Below, piece by piece: positions 6,051-14,568 of a DNA stretch of 19,924 nucleotides. Origin of the DNA: Burkholderiales bacterium (GTDB taxonomy: Bacteria > Pseudomonadota > Gammaproteobacteria > Burkholderiales > CAIKXV01); the NCBI GenBank assembly GCA_014379045.1, contig JACMMK010000504.1, positions 1 to 19,924 on the forward strand, given 5' to 3'. The stretch's first letter is position 1; every line of letters begins with the position of its first letter. A program made the translations under genes and the position numbers. The notes below the pieces were generated by a model. That model was not told where the DNA came from and made no database searches. It saw only the letters and a program-made list of their open reading frames with translations.

Positions 6051-7274
6051 ATGAGCTTCCAGACCGGATTGAGTGGATTGAACAGCGCCGCACGCAACCT
6101 CGACGTGATCGGCAACAACGTCGCCAACGCCAACGTCTCCGGTTTCAAAGGCGCGCGCGCGCAGTTTGCCGATGTGTTCGCCGCGTCACTGAACGGCGGG
6201 GGTTCGGCCCAGGTCGGCATCGGCACGAAGGTGGCCACGATCGCGCAGGATTTCACGCAGGGCACGATCGCGGTCACCAACAACCCGCTCGACCTGGCAG
6301 TGTCGGGCGGGGGCTTCTTCCGCATGACCCAGAACGGCGTCGTCACCTACAGCCGCAACGGTGAGTTCCAGCTCGACAGCGAGGGCTTCATCGTCAATGC
6401 GCTCGACTACAACCTGACCGGTTTCGGCGTCGACGCGAGCGGCAACATCGTCGCGAGCCAGCCGAGCCCGCTGCAGATCTCGACCGCCGACGTGCCGCCG
6501 ACCGCCACCTCGGCGTTCAACGCCGTGTTCAATCTCGATTCGCGCGCCGCGGTGATCACCGCGCCGTTCGACGCGAACAATCCGGCGACCTACACCAGCA
6601 CCACGGCGGGCACGGTCTACGACACGCTCGGCAACCCGCATATCGTCGAGCTGTTCTTCGCGCGTACCGCGACCGCCGGGCAGTGGAACCTGTTCGGCAC
6701 CATCGACAACTCGGCGACCCCGAACATTGCCGGTCTGCCGGCGTCGGTCAACTTCAACACGAGCGGTGTGCTCACCACGGCGATGCCGGTCGCCGGCGCG
6801 ACGATGCCGATCACCGGGGGTGCCGCGAGTCCGCTGACGCTCGCGCTCGATTTCTCGGGCTCGACGCAGTTCGGCGCCGACTTCGGCGTGACCACGCTGA
6901 ACCAGAACGGCTTCTCCTCCGGGCGGCTCGCCGGCTTCAACATCGGCTCGGACGGGGTCGTGCAGGGGCGCTACAACAACGGGCAGACACGCACGCTCGG
7001 GCAGGTGGTGCTGTCGACCTTCGTCAATCCCCAGGGACTCGGCCCGCTCGGCGACGGTCAGTTCACCGAGACCTCCGACTCGGGGCTGCCGATCACCGGT
7101 GCCCCCGAGTCCGGCAGCCTGGGCTCGCTGCAGTCGGCCGCGCTCGAACAGGGCAATGTCGATCTGACCGAAGCGCTGGTCGAGCTGATCACCGCGCAAC
7201 GCAACTACCAGGCCAACGCGCAGACGATCAAGACCCAGGATGCAGTGCTGCAGACCCTGGTCAACCTGCGCTGA
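6051..7274 (+). CDS. flgE: FlgE, flagellar hook protein
   Basis: 407 residues, near the length of enteric FlgE (about 400). It polymerises into the curved hook (universal joint) outside the cell. The N-terminal motif LSGLNSAARNLDVIGNNVAN and VSGFKGARAQFADVF form the D0 helix region. The SGGGFFRMTQNGVVTYSRNG block (about 84-103) is the hallmark of rod/hook family D1. The central 150-300 region forms the variable outer domain. The C-terminal D0 helix carries NVDLTEALVELITAQRNYQA. The start at 6051 has AGGAG upstream. It is followed by flgF after 43 bp. Confidence 0.97.
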   Translation: MSFQTGLSGLNSAARNLDVIGNNVANANVSGFKGARAQFADVFAASLNGGGSAQVGIGTKVATIAQDFTQGTIAVTNNPLDLAVSGGGFFRMTQNGVVTYSRNGEFQLDSEGFIVNALDYNLTGFGVDASGNIVASQPSPLQISTADVPPTATSAFNAVFNLDSRAAVITAPFDANNPATYTSTTAGTVYDTLGNPHIVELFFARTATAGQWNLFGTIDNSATPNIAGLPASVNFNTSGVLTTAMPVAGATMPITGGAASPLTLALDFSGSTQFGADFGVTTLNQNGFSSGRLAGFNIGSDGVVQGRYNNGQTRTLGQVVLSTFVNPQGLGPLGDGQFTETSDSGLPITGAPESGSLGSLQSAALEQGNVDLTEALVELITAQRNYQANAQTIKTQDAVLQTLVNLR

Positions 7275-7317
7275 GCGCTGACCTTCAACCCCCGCCACCG
7301 CCCCGCAGAAAGCAACG

Positions 7318-8061
7318 ATGGACCGTCTGATCTATGTCGCGATGAACGGCGCCAAGCACGCGATGTCGAAGCAGGCGGCGACCTCGCACAACCTCGCCAA
7401 CGTCTCGACCGACGGTTTTCGCGCGCAGTACAACACGGCGCGCGCCGTGGCCGTCATCGGGCCGGGACAGGCGACGCGAACCTTCGCGGTCGATTCGACC
7501 GTGGGCACGAACTTCACGCCCGGGCCGATCGATCACACCGGACGCGAGCTCGACGTGGCGGTCGAAGGCCGCGGCTGGATCGCGGTGCAGGGTGCCGACG
7601 GGCGCGAGGCCTACACGCGCAGCGGTGCGTTCGAAGTGAACGCGAATGGCCAGTTGCAGACCAAGACCGGGCTCAATGTCATCGGCGATGGCGGTCCGAT
7701 CGCGATACCGCCGGATGCGCGCGTAACGATCGCGCGCGACGGCACGGTGTCGACGATTCCGACCATCGGCATTCCGAACATCACCAATGCGCTCGGCCGG
7801 ATCAAGCTGACCGACCCCGACGAGCGCGAGCTGGTGCGCGGCGACGACGGATTGTTCCGCCTGCGCAATGCGCCGAGCGCGCCGCCCGACCTCAATGTCA
7901 CGCTCGCCTCGGGTTCGCTCGAGCGCAGCAACGTCAATGCGGTGTCGGCGATCACCGACATCATCTCGCAGGCGCGAATGTTCGAGATGCAGGTGCGCCT
8001 GCTGCAGAACGCCGATCAGAATGCACGCGCCGCCTCGCAGCTGCTGAACCTGAACGCCTGA
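7318..8061 (+). CDS. flgF: FlgF, proximal rod protein
   Basis: 247 residues, matching the family (about 250). FlgF sits between the FlgB/FlgC proximal rod and the distal FlgG rod. It begins MDRLIYVAMNGAKHAMSKQ, then SHNLANVSTDGFRAQYNTAR, the FlgF version of the rod signature. The second signature is DVAVEGRGWIAVQGADGREA followed by YTRSGAFEVNANGQLQT. The C-terminus has ERSNVNAVSAITDIISQARM and FEMQVRLLQNADQ. The Shine-Dalgarno is weak (AGAAAG). The distance to flgG is 28 bp. Confidence 0.96.
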   Translation: MDRLIYVAMNGAKHAMSKQAATSHNLANVSTDGFRAQYNTARAVAVIGPGQATRTFAVDSTVGTNFTPGPIDHTGRELDVAVEGRGWIAVQGADGREAYTRSGAFEVNANGQLQTKTGLNVIGDGGPIAIPPDARVTIARDGTVSTIPTIGIPNITNALGRIKLTDPDERELVRGDDGLFRLRNAPSAPPDLNVTLASGSLERSNVNAVSAITDIISQARMFEMQVRLLQNADQNARAASQLLNLNA

Positions 8062-8089
8062 CCTCCCCGAGTTTTTTCGAAAGCGCCCC

Positions 8090-8872
8090 ATGATCCGTTC
8101 CCTGTTCATCTCGAAGACCGGTCTCGAAGCCCAGCAGACCAATGTCGACGTGATCTCGAACAACCTCGCCAACGTCAGCACGAACGGTTTCAAGCGGCAG
8201 CGGCCGGTGTTCGAAGACCTGCTGTACCAGACGCTGCGTCAGCCTGGCGCGCAGTCGTCGCAACAGACGCAGGTGCCCTCGGGTCTGCAACTGGGTTCGG
8301 GCGTGCGCCCGGTGGCGACCTCGCGCATCTTTACCACCGGTACCCTGCAGAACACCGGCAATCCGCTCGATCTCGCGATCAACGGCAACGGCTTCTTCCA
8401 GGTGACATTGCCCGATGGCACGGTGTCGTACTCGCGCGACGGTTCGTTCCAGCTCGACAACCAGGGGCAGGTGGTGACCTCGAACGGGTATCCGCTGCAA
8501 CCGACGATCACGATCCCGCCCAACTCGCTCACCATCACGATCGGCTCCGACGGCACGGTCAGCGTACTCGCGGCCGGCCAGCAGGCACCGACGCAGGTCG
8601 GTCAGATCCAGCTCGCCAACTTCATCAACCCGGCCGGGTTGCAGAGCCGCGGCGAGAACCTGTACCTCGAGACCTCCGCCTCGGGCACCGCGCAGACGAA
8701 CGTGCCCGGCACGAACGGCCTCGGCGCGCTCAACCAGGGCTTCGTCGAGACCTCGAACGTCAACGTCACCGAGGAGCTGGTCAACCTGATCACCGCGCAG
8801 CGCGCCTTCGAGATCAACTCGCGCGCGATCCAGACTTCGGATCAGATGCTGCAGCGACTGACTCAACTGTGA
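8090..8872 (+). CDS. flgG: FlgG, distal rod protein
   Basis: 260 residues, the same length as the enteric protein. FlgG makes the distal rod that passes through the P and L rings. It starts MIRSLFISKTGLEAQQTNVD, with VISNNLANVSTNGFKRQRPV following. The LAINGNGFFQVTLPDGTVSY and SRDGSFQLDNQGQVVT motifs come next. The C-terminus is NVNVTEELVNLITAQRAFEI. The gene ends LTQL at a TGA that lies in the first copy of a 14-bp tandem repeat running into the flgH leader. The Shine-Dalgarno is weak (GAAAG). Confidence 0.97.
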   Translation: MIRSLFISKTGLEAQQTNVDVISNNLANVSTNGFKRQRPVFEDLLYQTLRQPGAQSSQQTQVPSGLQLGSGVRPVATSRIFTTGTLQNTGNPLDLAINGNGFFQVTLPDGTVSYSRDGSFQLDNQGQVVTSNGYPLQPTITIPPNSLTITIGSDGTVSVLAAGQQAPTQVGQIQLANFINPAGLQSRGENLYLETSASGTAQTNVPGTNGLGALNQGFVETSNVNVTEELVNLITAQRAFEINSRAIQTSDQMLQRLTQL

Positions 8873-8891
8873 TGACGCAACTGTGATGACT
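8864..8891 (+). repeat. 14-bp tandem duplication at the flgG/flgH junction
   Basis: CAACTGTGATGAC occurs at 8864-8876 and again at 8878-8890, each followed by one more base (G, then T). Each copy contains a TGATG stop-start overlap. The flgG stop is in copy 1, and a GTG and an ATG in frame with flgH are in copy 2. Confidence 0.8.
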
Positions 8892-8905
8892 CACCGTAAC
8901 GACTC

Positions 8906-8909
8906 GAGG
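8906..8909 (+). promoter_or_regulatory. Shine-Dalgarno that decides the flgH start
   Basis: GAGG lies 6 nt before the ATG at 8916, whereas the upstream in-frame GTG (8883) and ATG (8886) have no comparable site. The 8916 start also places the lipoprotein signal at the very N-terminus. Confidence 0.55.
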
Positions 8910-8915
8910 CTTCCG

Positions 8916-9614
8916 ATGACACTGCTCGCACGACTTCCCGCGCTCTCGCTCGGCGCCTTCGTCGCCGGCGCCGTACTCGCGCTCCTGACTGCCGGGTGCA
9001 GCAGCGTGCCGCCGACCAATGTGCATCAACCGATGACCGCGCGTCCGGAGGTGCAGGCGCGCCCGCAACCGCTCGACGGTGCGATCTTTCAGGATGCCAC
9101 CGCGCGCCTGCTGCTGTTCAACGACCGACGCGCGCGCTTCGTCGGCGACACCATCACCGTGACGATCGAGGAGCGGCTGCAGGCGAGCAACTCGACCTCG
9201 AGCAACGCCTCGCGCGAGGGCGCGATCAGTGCCAGCGTGCCGACCGTCTCGGGTCTGCCCTTCAAGACGTTACAGGGTCTGTCGCTCGGGGCGAATTCGA
9301 GCAACAGCCACGCGGGCAGTGGCGGCGCTTCGACCAACAACACGCTGACCGGCAACGTCGCGGTGACCGTGATCGAGGTGTATCCGAACGGCAACCTGCT
9401 CGTGTCGGGCGAGAAGCAGGTGTCGATCGGCACCAATACCGAATACATCCGGTTCTCGGGTGTGATCAATCCCGCGAGCGTCACCGCGGCGAATACCGTG
9501 TCATCGACGCGCGTCGCCGACGCACGGATCGAATTCCGCGGGGCCGGTTACATCAGCGAAGCGCAGCGGATGGCCTGGCTCGCGCGCCTGTTCCTCACCT
9601 TCCTGCCGTTCTGA
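8916..9614 (+). CDS. flgH: FlgH, outer-membrane L-ring lipoprotein
   Basis: With the ATG at 8916 the protein has 232 residues, the same as the enteric FlgH. It forms the L ring, the bushing of the distal rod in the outer membrane. A lipoprotein signal begins at once (MTLLARLPALSLGAFVAGAV) and ends in the lipobox LTAGC, so the cysteine should be acylated after cleavage. Further family motifs are GAIFQDATARLLLFNDRRAR, FVGDTITVTIEE, AVTVIEVYPNGNLLVSGEKQ and YIRFSGVINPASVTAANTV. The ending RMAWLARLFLTFLPF is typical. Upstream in-frame starts at 8883 (GTG) and 8886 (ATG) would add 10-11 residues before the signal and lie within a tandem duplication, so I prefer 8916. flgI follows after 15 bp. Confidence 0.95.
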   Translation: MTLLARLPALSLGAFVAGAVLALLTAGCSSVPPTNVHQPMTARPEVQARPQPLDGAIFQDATARLLLFNDRRARFVGDTITVTIEERLQASNSTSSNASREGAISASVPTVSGLPFKTLQGLSLGANSSNSHAGSGGASTNNTLTGNVAVTVIEVYPNGNLLVSGEKQVSIGTNTEYIRFSGVINPASVTAANTVSSTRVADARIEFRGAGYISEAQRMAWLARLFLTFLPF

Positions 9615-9629
9615 TCGAGGCACGCGCCG

Positions 9630-10862
9630 ATGATCTCCCGCCTTTCTGCTTCGCGTACCCGGTCCGGGCCGGTGAACGACCGTCTGACGCGCGCGCTGCG
9701 CGGTGCGACGACCCACGATACCCGGTTGAACCCGCGGCACCGATTGCGCTACCGACTGCGCTTCGCGACGTTGCTCGTAGTCGCGACGCTGCTCGGTGGC
9801 GGGGCGGAAGTCGCCTGGGGCCAGAGTCGGATCAAGGACCTCGCGACCCTGCAGGGCGTACGTCCGAACCAGCTGGTCGGATACGGGATCGTTGCCGGCC
9901 TAGACGGCAGCGGCGACCAGACCACCCAGACACCGTTCACCGTGCAGAGCATCATCAGCATGCTCGGCCAGCTCGGCGTGCAGTTGCCCGCGAACACCAG
10001 CCTGCAACTGCGCAACGTCGCCGCGGTGATGGTGACCGCGACGCTGCCCGCGTTCGCGCGGCCCGGTCAGACCCTCGACGTGACCGTCTCGTCGATGGGC
10101 AATTCGCGCAACCTGCGTGGTGGCACGCTGCTGATGACGCCGCTGCGCGGTGCCGACGGGCAGATCTACAGCGTCGCGCAGGGCAACATCCTGCTCGGTG
10201 GCGTGGGTGCGTCGGCCGGTGGCTCGAGCGTGCAGGTGAACCAGCTGAACTCGGGGCGCATCCCCAACGGCGCGACCGTCGAGCGCACCCCGGCGACCCC
10301 GGTCGGGCAGGGCGACTTCGTCAATCTCGAGTTGCGCGATGCCGACTTCACGACCGCCAACCGGATGGCGGCGGCGATCAACACGAGTTTCGGCGAGGGC
10401 ACGGCGCAGGCGCTCGACGCGCGCCACGTGCGGGTCACCGCGCCGGTCGACAATCACCAGCGTGTCGGCTTCCTGTCGCGGATGGAGAATCTTGCGGTCG
10501 CCCGCGCCGAGGCGTCACCCCGGGTGATCATCAACGCACGTACCGGCTCGGTCGTGATGAACCAGCTGGTGACGGTGCTGCCGTGCGCGGTGGCGCATGG
10601 CAGCCTGTCGATCACGATCAGTTCCGACACGGTCGTGAGTCAGCCCAATGCGCTCTCGGCCGGGCAGACCGTCGTCGGCGAGCGCGCTTCCATCGACATC
10701 CGCGCCGATCGTGGCCAGCTCGTGCAGATTCCGTCGAGTACGAATCTGGGTGAGGTGGTGCGCGCGCTGAACGCGGTCGGCGCGAGCCCGCAGGATCTGC
10801 TGTCGATCCTGCAGGCGATGCGCGCGGCTGGTGCATTGCAGGCCGAACTGGAGATCATCTGA
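9630..10862 (+). CDS. flgI: FlgI, periplasmic P-ring protein
   Basis: 410 residues, about 40 more than usual. FlgI forms the P ring around the distal rod in the peptidoglycan layer and depends on FlgA and on Sec export. The mature part begins near QSRIKDLATLQGVRPNQLVG and continues with YGIVAGLDGSGDQTTQTPFT and QSIISMLGQLGVQLP, all diagnostic. Later blocks include NRMAAAINTSFGEGTAQALD and VVRALNAVGASPQDLLSILQ. The extra length precedes the signal peptide: about 45 Arg-rich residues come before the hydrophobic core FATLLVVATLLGGGAEVAWG. The ATG at 9630 has GAGG nine bases upstream, so the long form may be real. A TTG near 9745 would give a conventional signal peptide. The stop TGA overlaps the flgJ ATG (TGATG). 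Confidence 0.95.
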   Translation: MISRLSASRTRSGPVNDRLTRALRGATTHDTRLNPRHRLRYRLRFATLLVVATLLGGGAEVAWGQSRIKDLATLQGVRPNQLVGYGIVAGLDGSGDQTTQTPFTVQSIISMLGQLGVQLPANTSLQLRNVAAVMVTATLPAFARPGQTLDVTVSSMGNSRNLRGGTLLMTPLRGADGQIYSVAQGNILLGGVGASAGGSSVQVNQLNSGRIPNGATVERTPATPVGQGDFVNLELRDADFTTANRMAAAINTSFGEGTAQALDARHVRVTAPVDNHQRVGFLSRMENLAVARAEASPRVIINARTGSVVMNQLVTVLPCAVAHGSLSITISSDTVVSQPNALSAGQTVVGERASIDIRADRGQLVQIPSSTNLGEVVRALNAVGASPQDLLSILQAMRAAGALQAELEII

Positions 10863-11278
10863 TGGATGCGCGGGTGGTCCCGACGACGTCGTCGCTCGAT
10901 CCGAACGCGCTCGGCGCGCTGCGCGCGAAAGCACGCGCCGACGATCCGAAGGTGCTCGAAGCGGCCGCGAAGCAGTTCGAGTCGTTGTTCCTCAACCAGT
11001 TGCTGAAGAGCATGCGCGCGGCCCAGCAGGGCGACGGCTCGGGCGAGGACGGGCTGTTTGACAGCAACGAGTCGCGCATGTTCACCGGCCTGCTCGACGA
11101 GCAGCTCGCCAACAAGATCGCCAGCGGCCGCGGCATCGGGCTCGCCGCGATGGTGATCGCGCAGATCGATCGCGCACGCGCCCACACCGTGCCTGCAACC
11201 GACGCGGTCAAGAACCCGCCCGCAGCGCCGTTAATCGAACACGCGGCGAGCGGGTCGGGAGTACGCGATGTCCGGTAG
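10862..11278 (+). CDS. flgJ: FlgJ, rod-binding domain only
   Basis: 138 residues. It matches the N-terminal rod-cap half of FlgJ: DPKVLEAAAKQFESLFLNQL, LKSMRAAQQGDGSGEDGLFD and MFTGLLDEQLANKIASGRGI. FlgJ caps the growing rod in the periplasm. In enteric and many beta/gammaproteobacterial proteins a GH73 muramidase domain follows and the total is over 300 residues. Here the gene ends after a short Ala/Pro tail and the flgK ATG overlaps it, so there is no room for that domain and no sign of a frameshifted remnant. A separate peptidoglycan hydrolase must then open the wall (inference from single-domain FlgJ systems). The start overlaps the flgI stop, implying translational coupling. Confidence 0.92.
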   Translation: MDARVVPTTSSLDPNALGALRAKARADDPKVLEAAAKQFESLFLNQLLKSMRAAQQGDGSGEDGLFDSNESRMFTGLLDEQLANKIASGRGIGLAAMVIAQIDRARAHTVPATDAVKNPPAAPLIEHAASGSGVRDVR

Positions 11279-13178
11279 TGCCCTCAACATCGGTGTGACC
11301 GCGCTCAACGCCGCGCAGGCAGGGCTGGTTACTACCGGTCACAACATCAGCAACGCGGCGACCAACGGCTATCACCGGCAGCGGGTCGATTCATCGCCGC
11401 AATTGCCGCAGCAGACCGGCGGCGGGTTCTTCGGGCGCGGCGTGGCGATCGACAACGTGCGCCGTGCCTACAGCCAGGTGCTCGACCGGCAGATGCAGCT
11501 CGCGCAGACGCAGGCGTCGTACTACGACACCTACTCGGCGCAGATCGGTCAGATCAACAATCTCGTGGCTGATCCCACCTCGGGATTGTCGCCGGCCCTG
11601 CAGGAATTCTTCCGCTCGGTCCAGGATCTCGCCGCGAGCCCCGGGACGACGACTTCGCGCCAGGCACTGATCTCGCAGACCGGCGCGCTGGTATCGCGTT
11701 TCGGCGCCCTCGATCAGCGCCTAACCGATCTGCGCACTGGCATCAACATCGAACTCGCCGGTACGGTCGACAGCATCAATGCGATCGCCACCCAGATCGC
11801 CGAGCTGAACGGGCGCATCGCGACGCTGCAGGGGGGCAGTCCGGTGGCGCCGAACGATCTGCTCGATCGTCGCGACAGCCTCGTGATGGATCTGAACCGA
11901 CTCGTCGCCACGCAGGCGATCCGCCAGAACGACGGGGCCTACAACATCACGATCGGTACCGGCCAGGCGCTGGTGGTCGGCGAGACCGTGCTCCAACTCG
12001 CCACCGTGGCGAGCCTCGACGACCCGCGGCAGCTCGACGTCGGCTACCAGTTCACCGGCACGCCGACGCCGATCGACGCGCGCAGCCTGAACGGCGGCAG
12101 TCTGGGCGCGCTGTTGCGCTTCCGCTCCGAATCGCTCGACCCGGCGCAGAACGCGCTCGGCCGCGTGGCGATCGCACTCGGTTCGAACTTCAACGCGCAG
12201 CATCGTCTCGGACAGGACGTCAACGGTGCTGCGGGCGGCGATTTCTTCCGCGTGCCGGCACCGACCGTGACACCGCGCGTAGGCACCACCGCTGCGGTGA
12301 ATGCGACGGTCTCGAACGTGACGACGTTGACCACCAGCGACTATCGGCTCGGCTACGACGGCACCAACTATTCGGTGACCCGCCTGTCCGACGATACCGT
12401 GAGCGGGCCGTTCGCCACGCTGCCGCAGACCGTCGACGGCATCGCGTTCACGCTGGCGGCAGGCGTGCCGGTCGCCGGCAACAGCTGGCTGGTGCAGCCG
12501 ACCCGCTTCGGCGCGCGCGACCTGCAGGTGACGCTGTCGGATCCCGCATTGATCGCTGCCGCGGCGCCGATCCGCGGGCTCGCGCCGGTCACCAATTTGG
12601 GCACCGCGACGATCGGCGCACCGACCGTCGACGCGACCACGCAACCGCCCCTGAACCCGGCGCTGCGCAACACCGTGACGATCACCTTCAATTCGCCAGC
12701 CAGCACCTTCAATGTCGTCGACACCACCGCCGCCACCACGCTCGCCACCAACGTCGCCTACACACCCGGCATGACGGTCAGCTACAACGGCTGGTCGACG
12801 ACGCTCGCCGGCCAGGCCGAAGCCGCCGACAGCCTGAGCGTGCAGTCGAACACCGGCGGGCGCACGGACAATCGCAATGCGCTGCTGCTTGCCGGACTGC
12901 AATCGGCGCCGCGGCTCGACAGCGGTTCGAGCACCTACCAGACCGCCTACAGCTCGCTCGTGGGCCGCATCGGCAGCACCGCGCGCGAAGTCGACGTGAC
13001 CGGACGCGCGCAATCCGAGATCCTCGAAGAGACGAAGGTCGCGCAACAGTCGCTCTCGGGCGTGAATCTCGATGAGGAAGCGGCGAACCTGATCCGCTTC
13101 CAGCAGGCCTACCAGGCCGCGAGCAAGGTGATCTCGGTGGCCTCGCGCCTGTTCGATGCGATCCTCGAGATCAACTGA
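11268..13178 (+). CDS. flgK: FlgK, hook-filament junction protein 1
   Basis: 636 residues, longer than the enteric protein (about 550) but common for betaproteobacteria. FlgK is the first junction layer between hook and filament and is a client of FlgN. The N-terminal D0 motif LNIGVTALNAAQAGLVTTGH and NISNAATNGYHRQRVDSSPQ are diagnostic. A helical D1 follows, with QEFFRSVQDLAASPGTTTSR. The middle (about residues 340-560) is a Thr/Val-rich beta region forming surface domains. The C-terminal D0 reads SGVNLDEEAANLIRFQQAYQ and AASKVISVASRLFDAIL. The start overlaps the end of flgJ by 11 bp, with a GGGAG-type site upstream. flgL follows after 58 bp. Confidence 0.97.
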   Translation: MSGSALNIGVTALNAAQAGLVTTGHNISNAATNGYHRQRVDSSPQLPQQTGGGFFGRGVAIDNVRRAYSQVLDRQMQLAQTQASYYDTYSAQIGQINNLVADPTSGLSPALQEFFRSVQDLAASPGTTTSRQALISQTGALVSRFGALDQRLTDLRTGINIELAGTVDSINAIATQIAELNGRIATLQGGSPVAPNDLLDRRDSLVMDLNRLVATQAIRQNDGAYNITIGTGQALVVGETVLQLATVASLDDPRQLDVGYQFTGTPTPIDARSLNGGSLGALLRFRSESLDPAQNALGRVAIALGSNFNAQHRLGQDVNGAAGGDFFRVPAPTVTPRVGTTAAVNATVSNVTTLTTSDYRLGYDGTNYSVTRLSDDTVSGPFATLPQTVDGIAFTLAAGVPVAGNSWLVQPTRFGARDLQVTLSDPALIAAAAPIRGLAPVTNLGTATIGAPTVDATTQPPLNPALRNTVTITFNSPASTFNVVDTTAATTLATNVAYTPGMTVSYNGWSTTLAGQAEAADSLSVQSNTGGRTDNRNALLLAGLQSAPRLDSGSSTYQTAYSSLVGRIGSTAREVDVTGRAQSEILEETKVAQQSLSGVNLDEEAANLIRFQQAYQAASKVISVASRLFDAILEIN

Positions 13179-13236
13179 CGCCGCGGTTGTGTTTCCTCCT
13201 CGCTTCACACCAATCTAGATCCACACCGAAACCGCC

Positions 13237-14538
13237 ATGTCGATCCGCATCAGTACCAACACCCTGTTCGAACAGGGCGTCTCGGCGATCACCGATCGCC
13301 AGCGCGTCCTGCTCGACGTGCAGCAGCAGATCTCGACCGGGCGCCGGGTGGTCAAGCCGTCGGACGACCCGATCGCCGCCGGGCGCATCCTCGATCTGTC
13401 GCAGGCGCAATCGATCAACCAGCAGTACGTCGAGAACGCCGATTCGGCGCAGTCGTCGCTCGCGATCACCGAGCAGTCGCTGCAGAGCGTGATCGGCACG
13501 CTGCAGGACGTGCGCACGACGATCGTCAACGCCGGCAATCCCACGCTCGGCGACAGCGGACGCGCGATCCTCGCGCGCGAGTTGCGTGGCAGGTTCCAGG
13601 AACTGCTCGGGCTCGCGAATGCGACCGATGGCCAGGGCCAGTTCCTGTTCTCGGGCTATCGCGGCGCGACCCAGCCATTCTCCGAGACCTCCCCCGGCAA
13701 CGTCCAGTACGCGGGCGACCAGGGCCAGCGGATGCTGCAGATCAGCGCGTCGCGCTTCGTTCCGGTGAGCGAGGCGGGTTCCGAAGTCTTCCAGCGCATC
13801 CGCACCGGCAATGGCGATTTCGCCGCATCGGCCGCAACCGCCAACACGGGCACCGGCAAGATCGGCATCGGTGCGCTGACCGACCCGACTGCCTGGAATG
13901 CGGCGGCCAACCCGGCGAATTTCACGCTGCGCTTCGACGTGAACAGCGCGACGACGCCGCCGACGACCACCTACGACATCGTGAACAACGTCAGCGGCAA
14001 CTCGCTGCTGACCGGGGCGCCGGCGTCGGCGACCGGCCCGTACCTGCGCACGTTCACGCCGGGGTCGTCGATCGACCTGCGCAGCCAGGGTGCGGAACCG
14101 CCGTTCAACTTCGGTGGCAACGTGTCGATCGACGGCGACCCAGCCGATGCCGATACCTTCACCGTGGTGCAAAGTCCCAACCAGAGCGTGTTCGCGACGA
14201 TCGACAACCTGATCACGGCCCTGTCGACGACGGTCGGCACGCCGGCACAGAGCGCACGCCTCACCAACGACCTGACCGCCGCGATCGCCAACATCGATCA
14301 GGCGCTGCGGCGCGCGCTCGATGTGCAGACTGCGTCCGGCGCACGTCAGGCCGAAGTCGAGTCCACCCAGGCGACCCATCGCGATATCGCAATCCAGTAC
14401 GACGAGACGGTCGGTGAGCTGCGCGATGTCGATTATGCGAAGGCGATCAGCGACCTCACGCTGCAGCAGACCTTGCTCGAAGCGGCCCAGCAGTCGTTCC
14501 TGCGCGTGCAGAACCTGAGCCTGTTCGAGATCCTTTAA
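13237..14538 (+). CDS. flgL: FlgL, hook-filament junction protein 3
   Basis: 433 residues, against about 317 in enterics. The extra length is in the central surface domain (about 150-330), as in other betaproteobacteria. FlgL forms the second junction layer on which the flagellin filament starts, and is a client of FlgN. The flagellin-like N-terminus is MSIRISTNTLFEQGVSAITD, then QQQISTGRRVVKPSDDPIAA and SLAITEQSLQSVIGTLQDVR. The C-terminal helix runs KAISDLTLQQTLLEAAQQSF ending LFEIL. There is no clear Shine-Dalgarno before the ATG. It is the last gene of the run and converges on nudC with 30 bp between the stops. No obvious terminator hairpin lies there. Confidence 0.96.
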   Translation: MSIRISTNTLFEQGVSAITDRQRVLLDVQQQISTGRRVVKPSDDPIAAGRILDLSQAQSINQQYVENADSAQSSLAITEQSLQSVIGTLQDVRTTIVNAGNPTLGDSGRAILARELRGRFQELLGLANATDGQGQFLFSGYRGATQPFSETSPGNVQYAGDQGQRMLQISASRFVPVSEAGSEVFQRIRTGNGDFAASAATANTGTGKIGIGALTDPTAWNAAANPANFTLRFDVNSATTPPTTTYDIVNNVSGNSLLTGAPASATGPYLRTFTPGSSIDLRSQGAEPPFNFGGNVSIDGDPADADTFTVVQSPNQSVFATIDNLITALSTTVGTPAQSARLTNDLTAAIANIDQALRRALDVQTASGARQAEVESTQATHRDIAIQYDETVGELRDVDYAKAISDLTLQQTLLEAAQQSFLRVQNLSLFEIL

Positions 14539-14568
14539 AGTCTTGGACGCAGCATGGGCGCGCCGGAG

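Noticed and set aside
8071..8076. T run before flgG as a terminator
   Set aside because: TTTTTT has no GC-rich hairpin in front of it, and flgF and flgG belong to the same run.
8996..10753. 585-residue plus-strand frame across flgH and flgI
   Set aside because: It is in an alternate frame of two well-supported genes and consists of Arg/Ala/Asp-rich low-complexity sequence.
10862..11278. Frameshifted muramidase remnant after FlgJ
   Set aside because: flgK starts before flgJ ends and reads as a full-length conserved protein, so there is no space for a remnant.
11721..13208. 495-residue minus-strand frame opposite flgK
   Set aside because: It is a shadow of FlgK, composition driven, with no motif.
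14557..14564. GGCGCGCC palindrome between flgL and nudC as a bidirectional terminator
   Set aside because: It is only 8 bp with no loop and no flanking T runs, and such words are common at this GC content.
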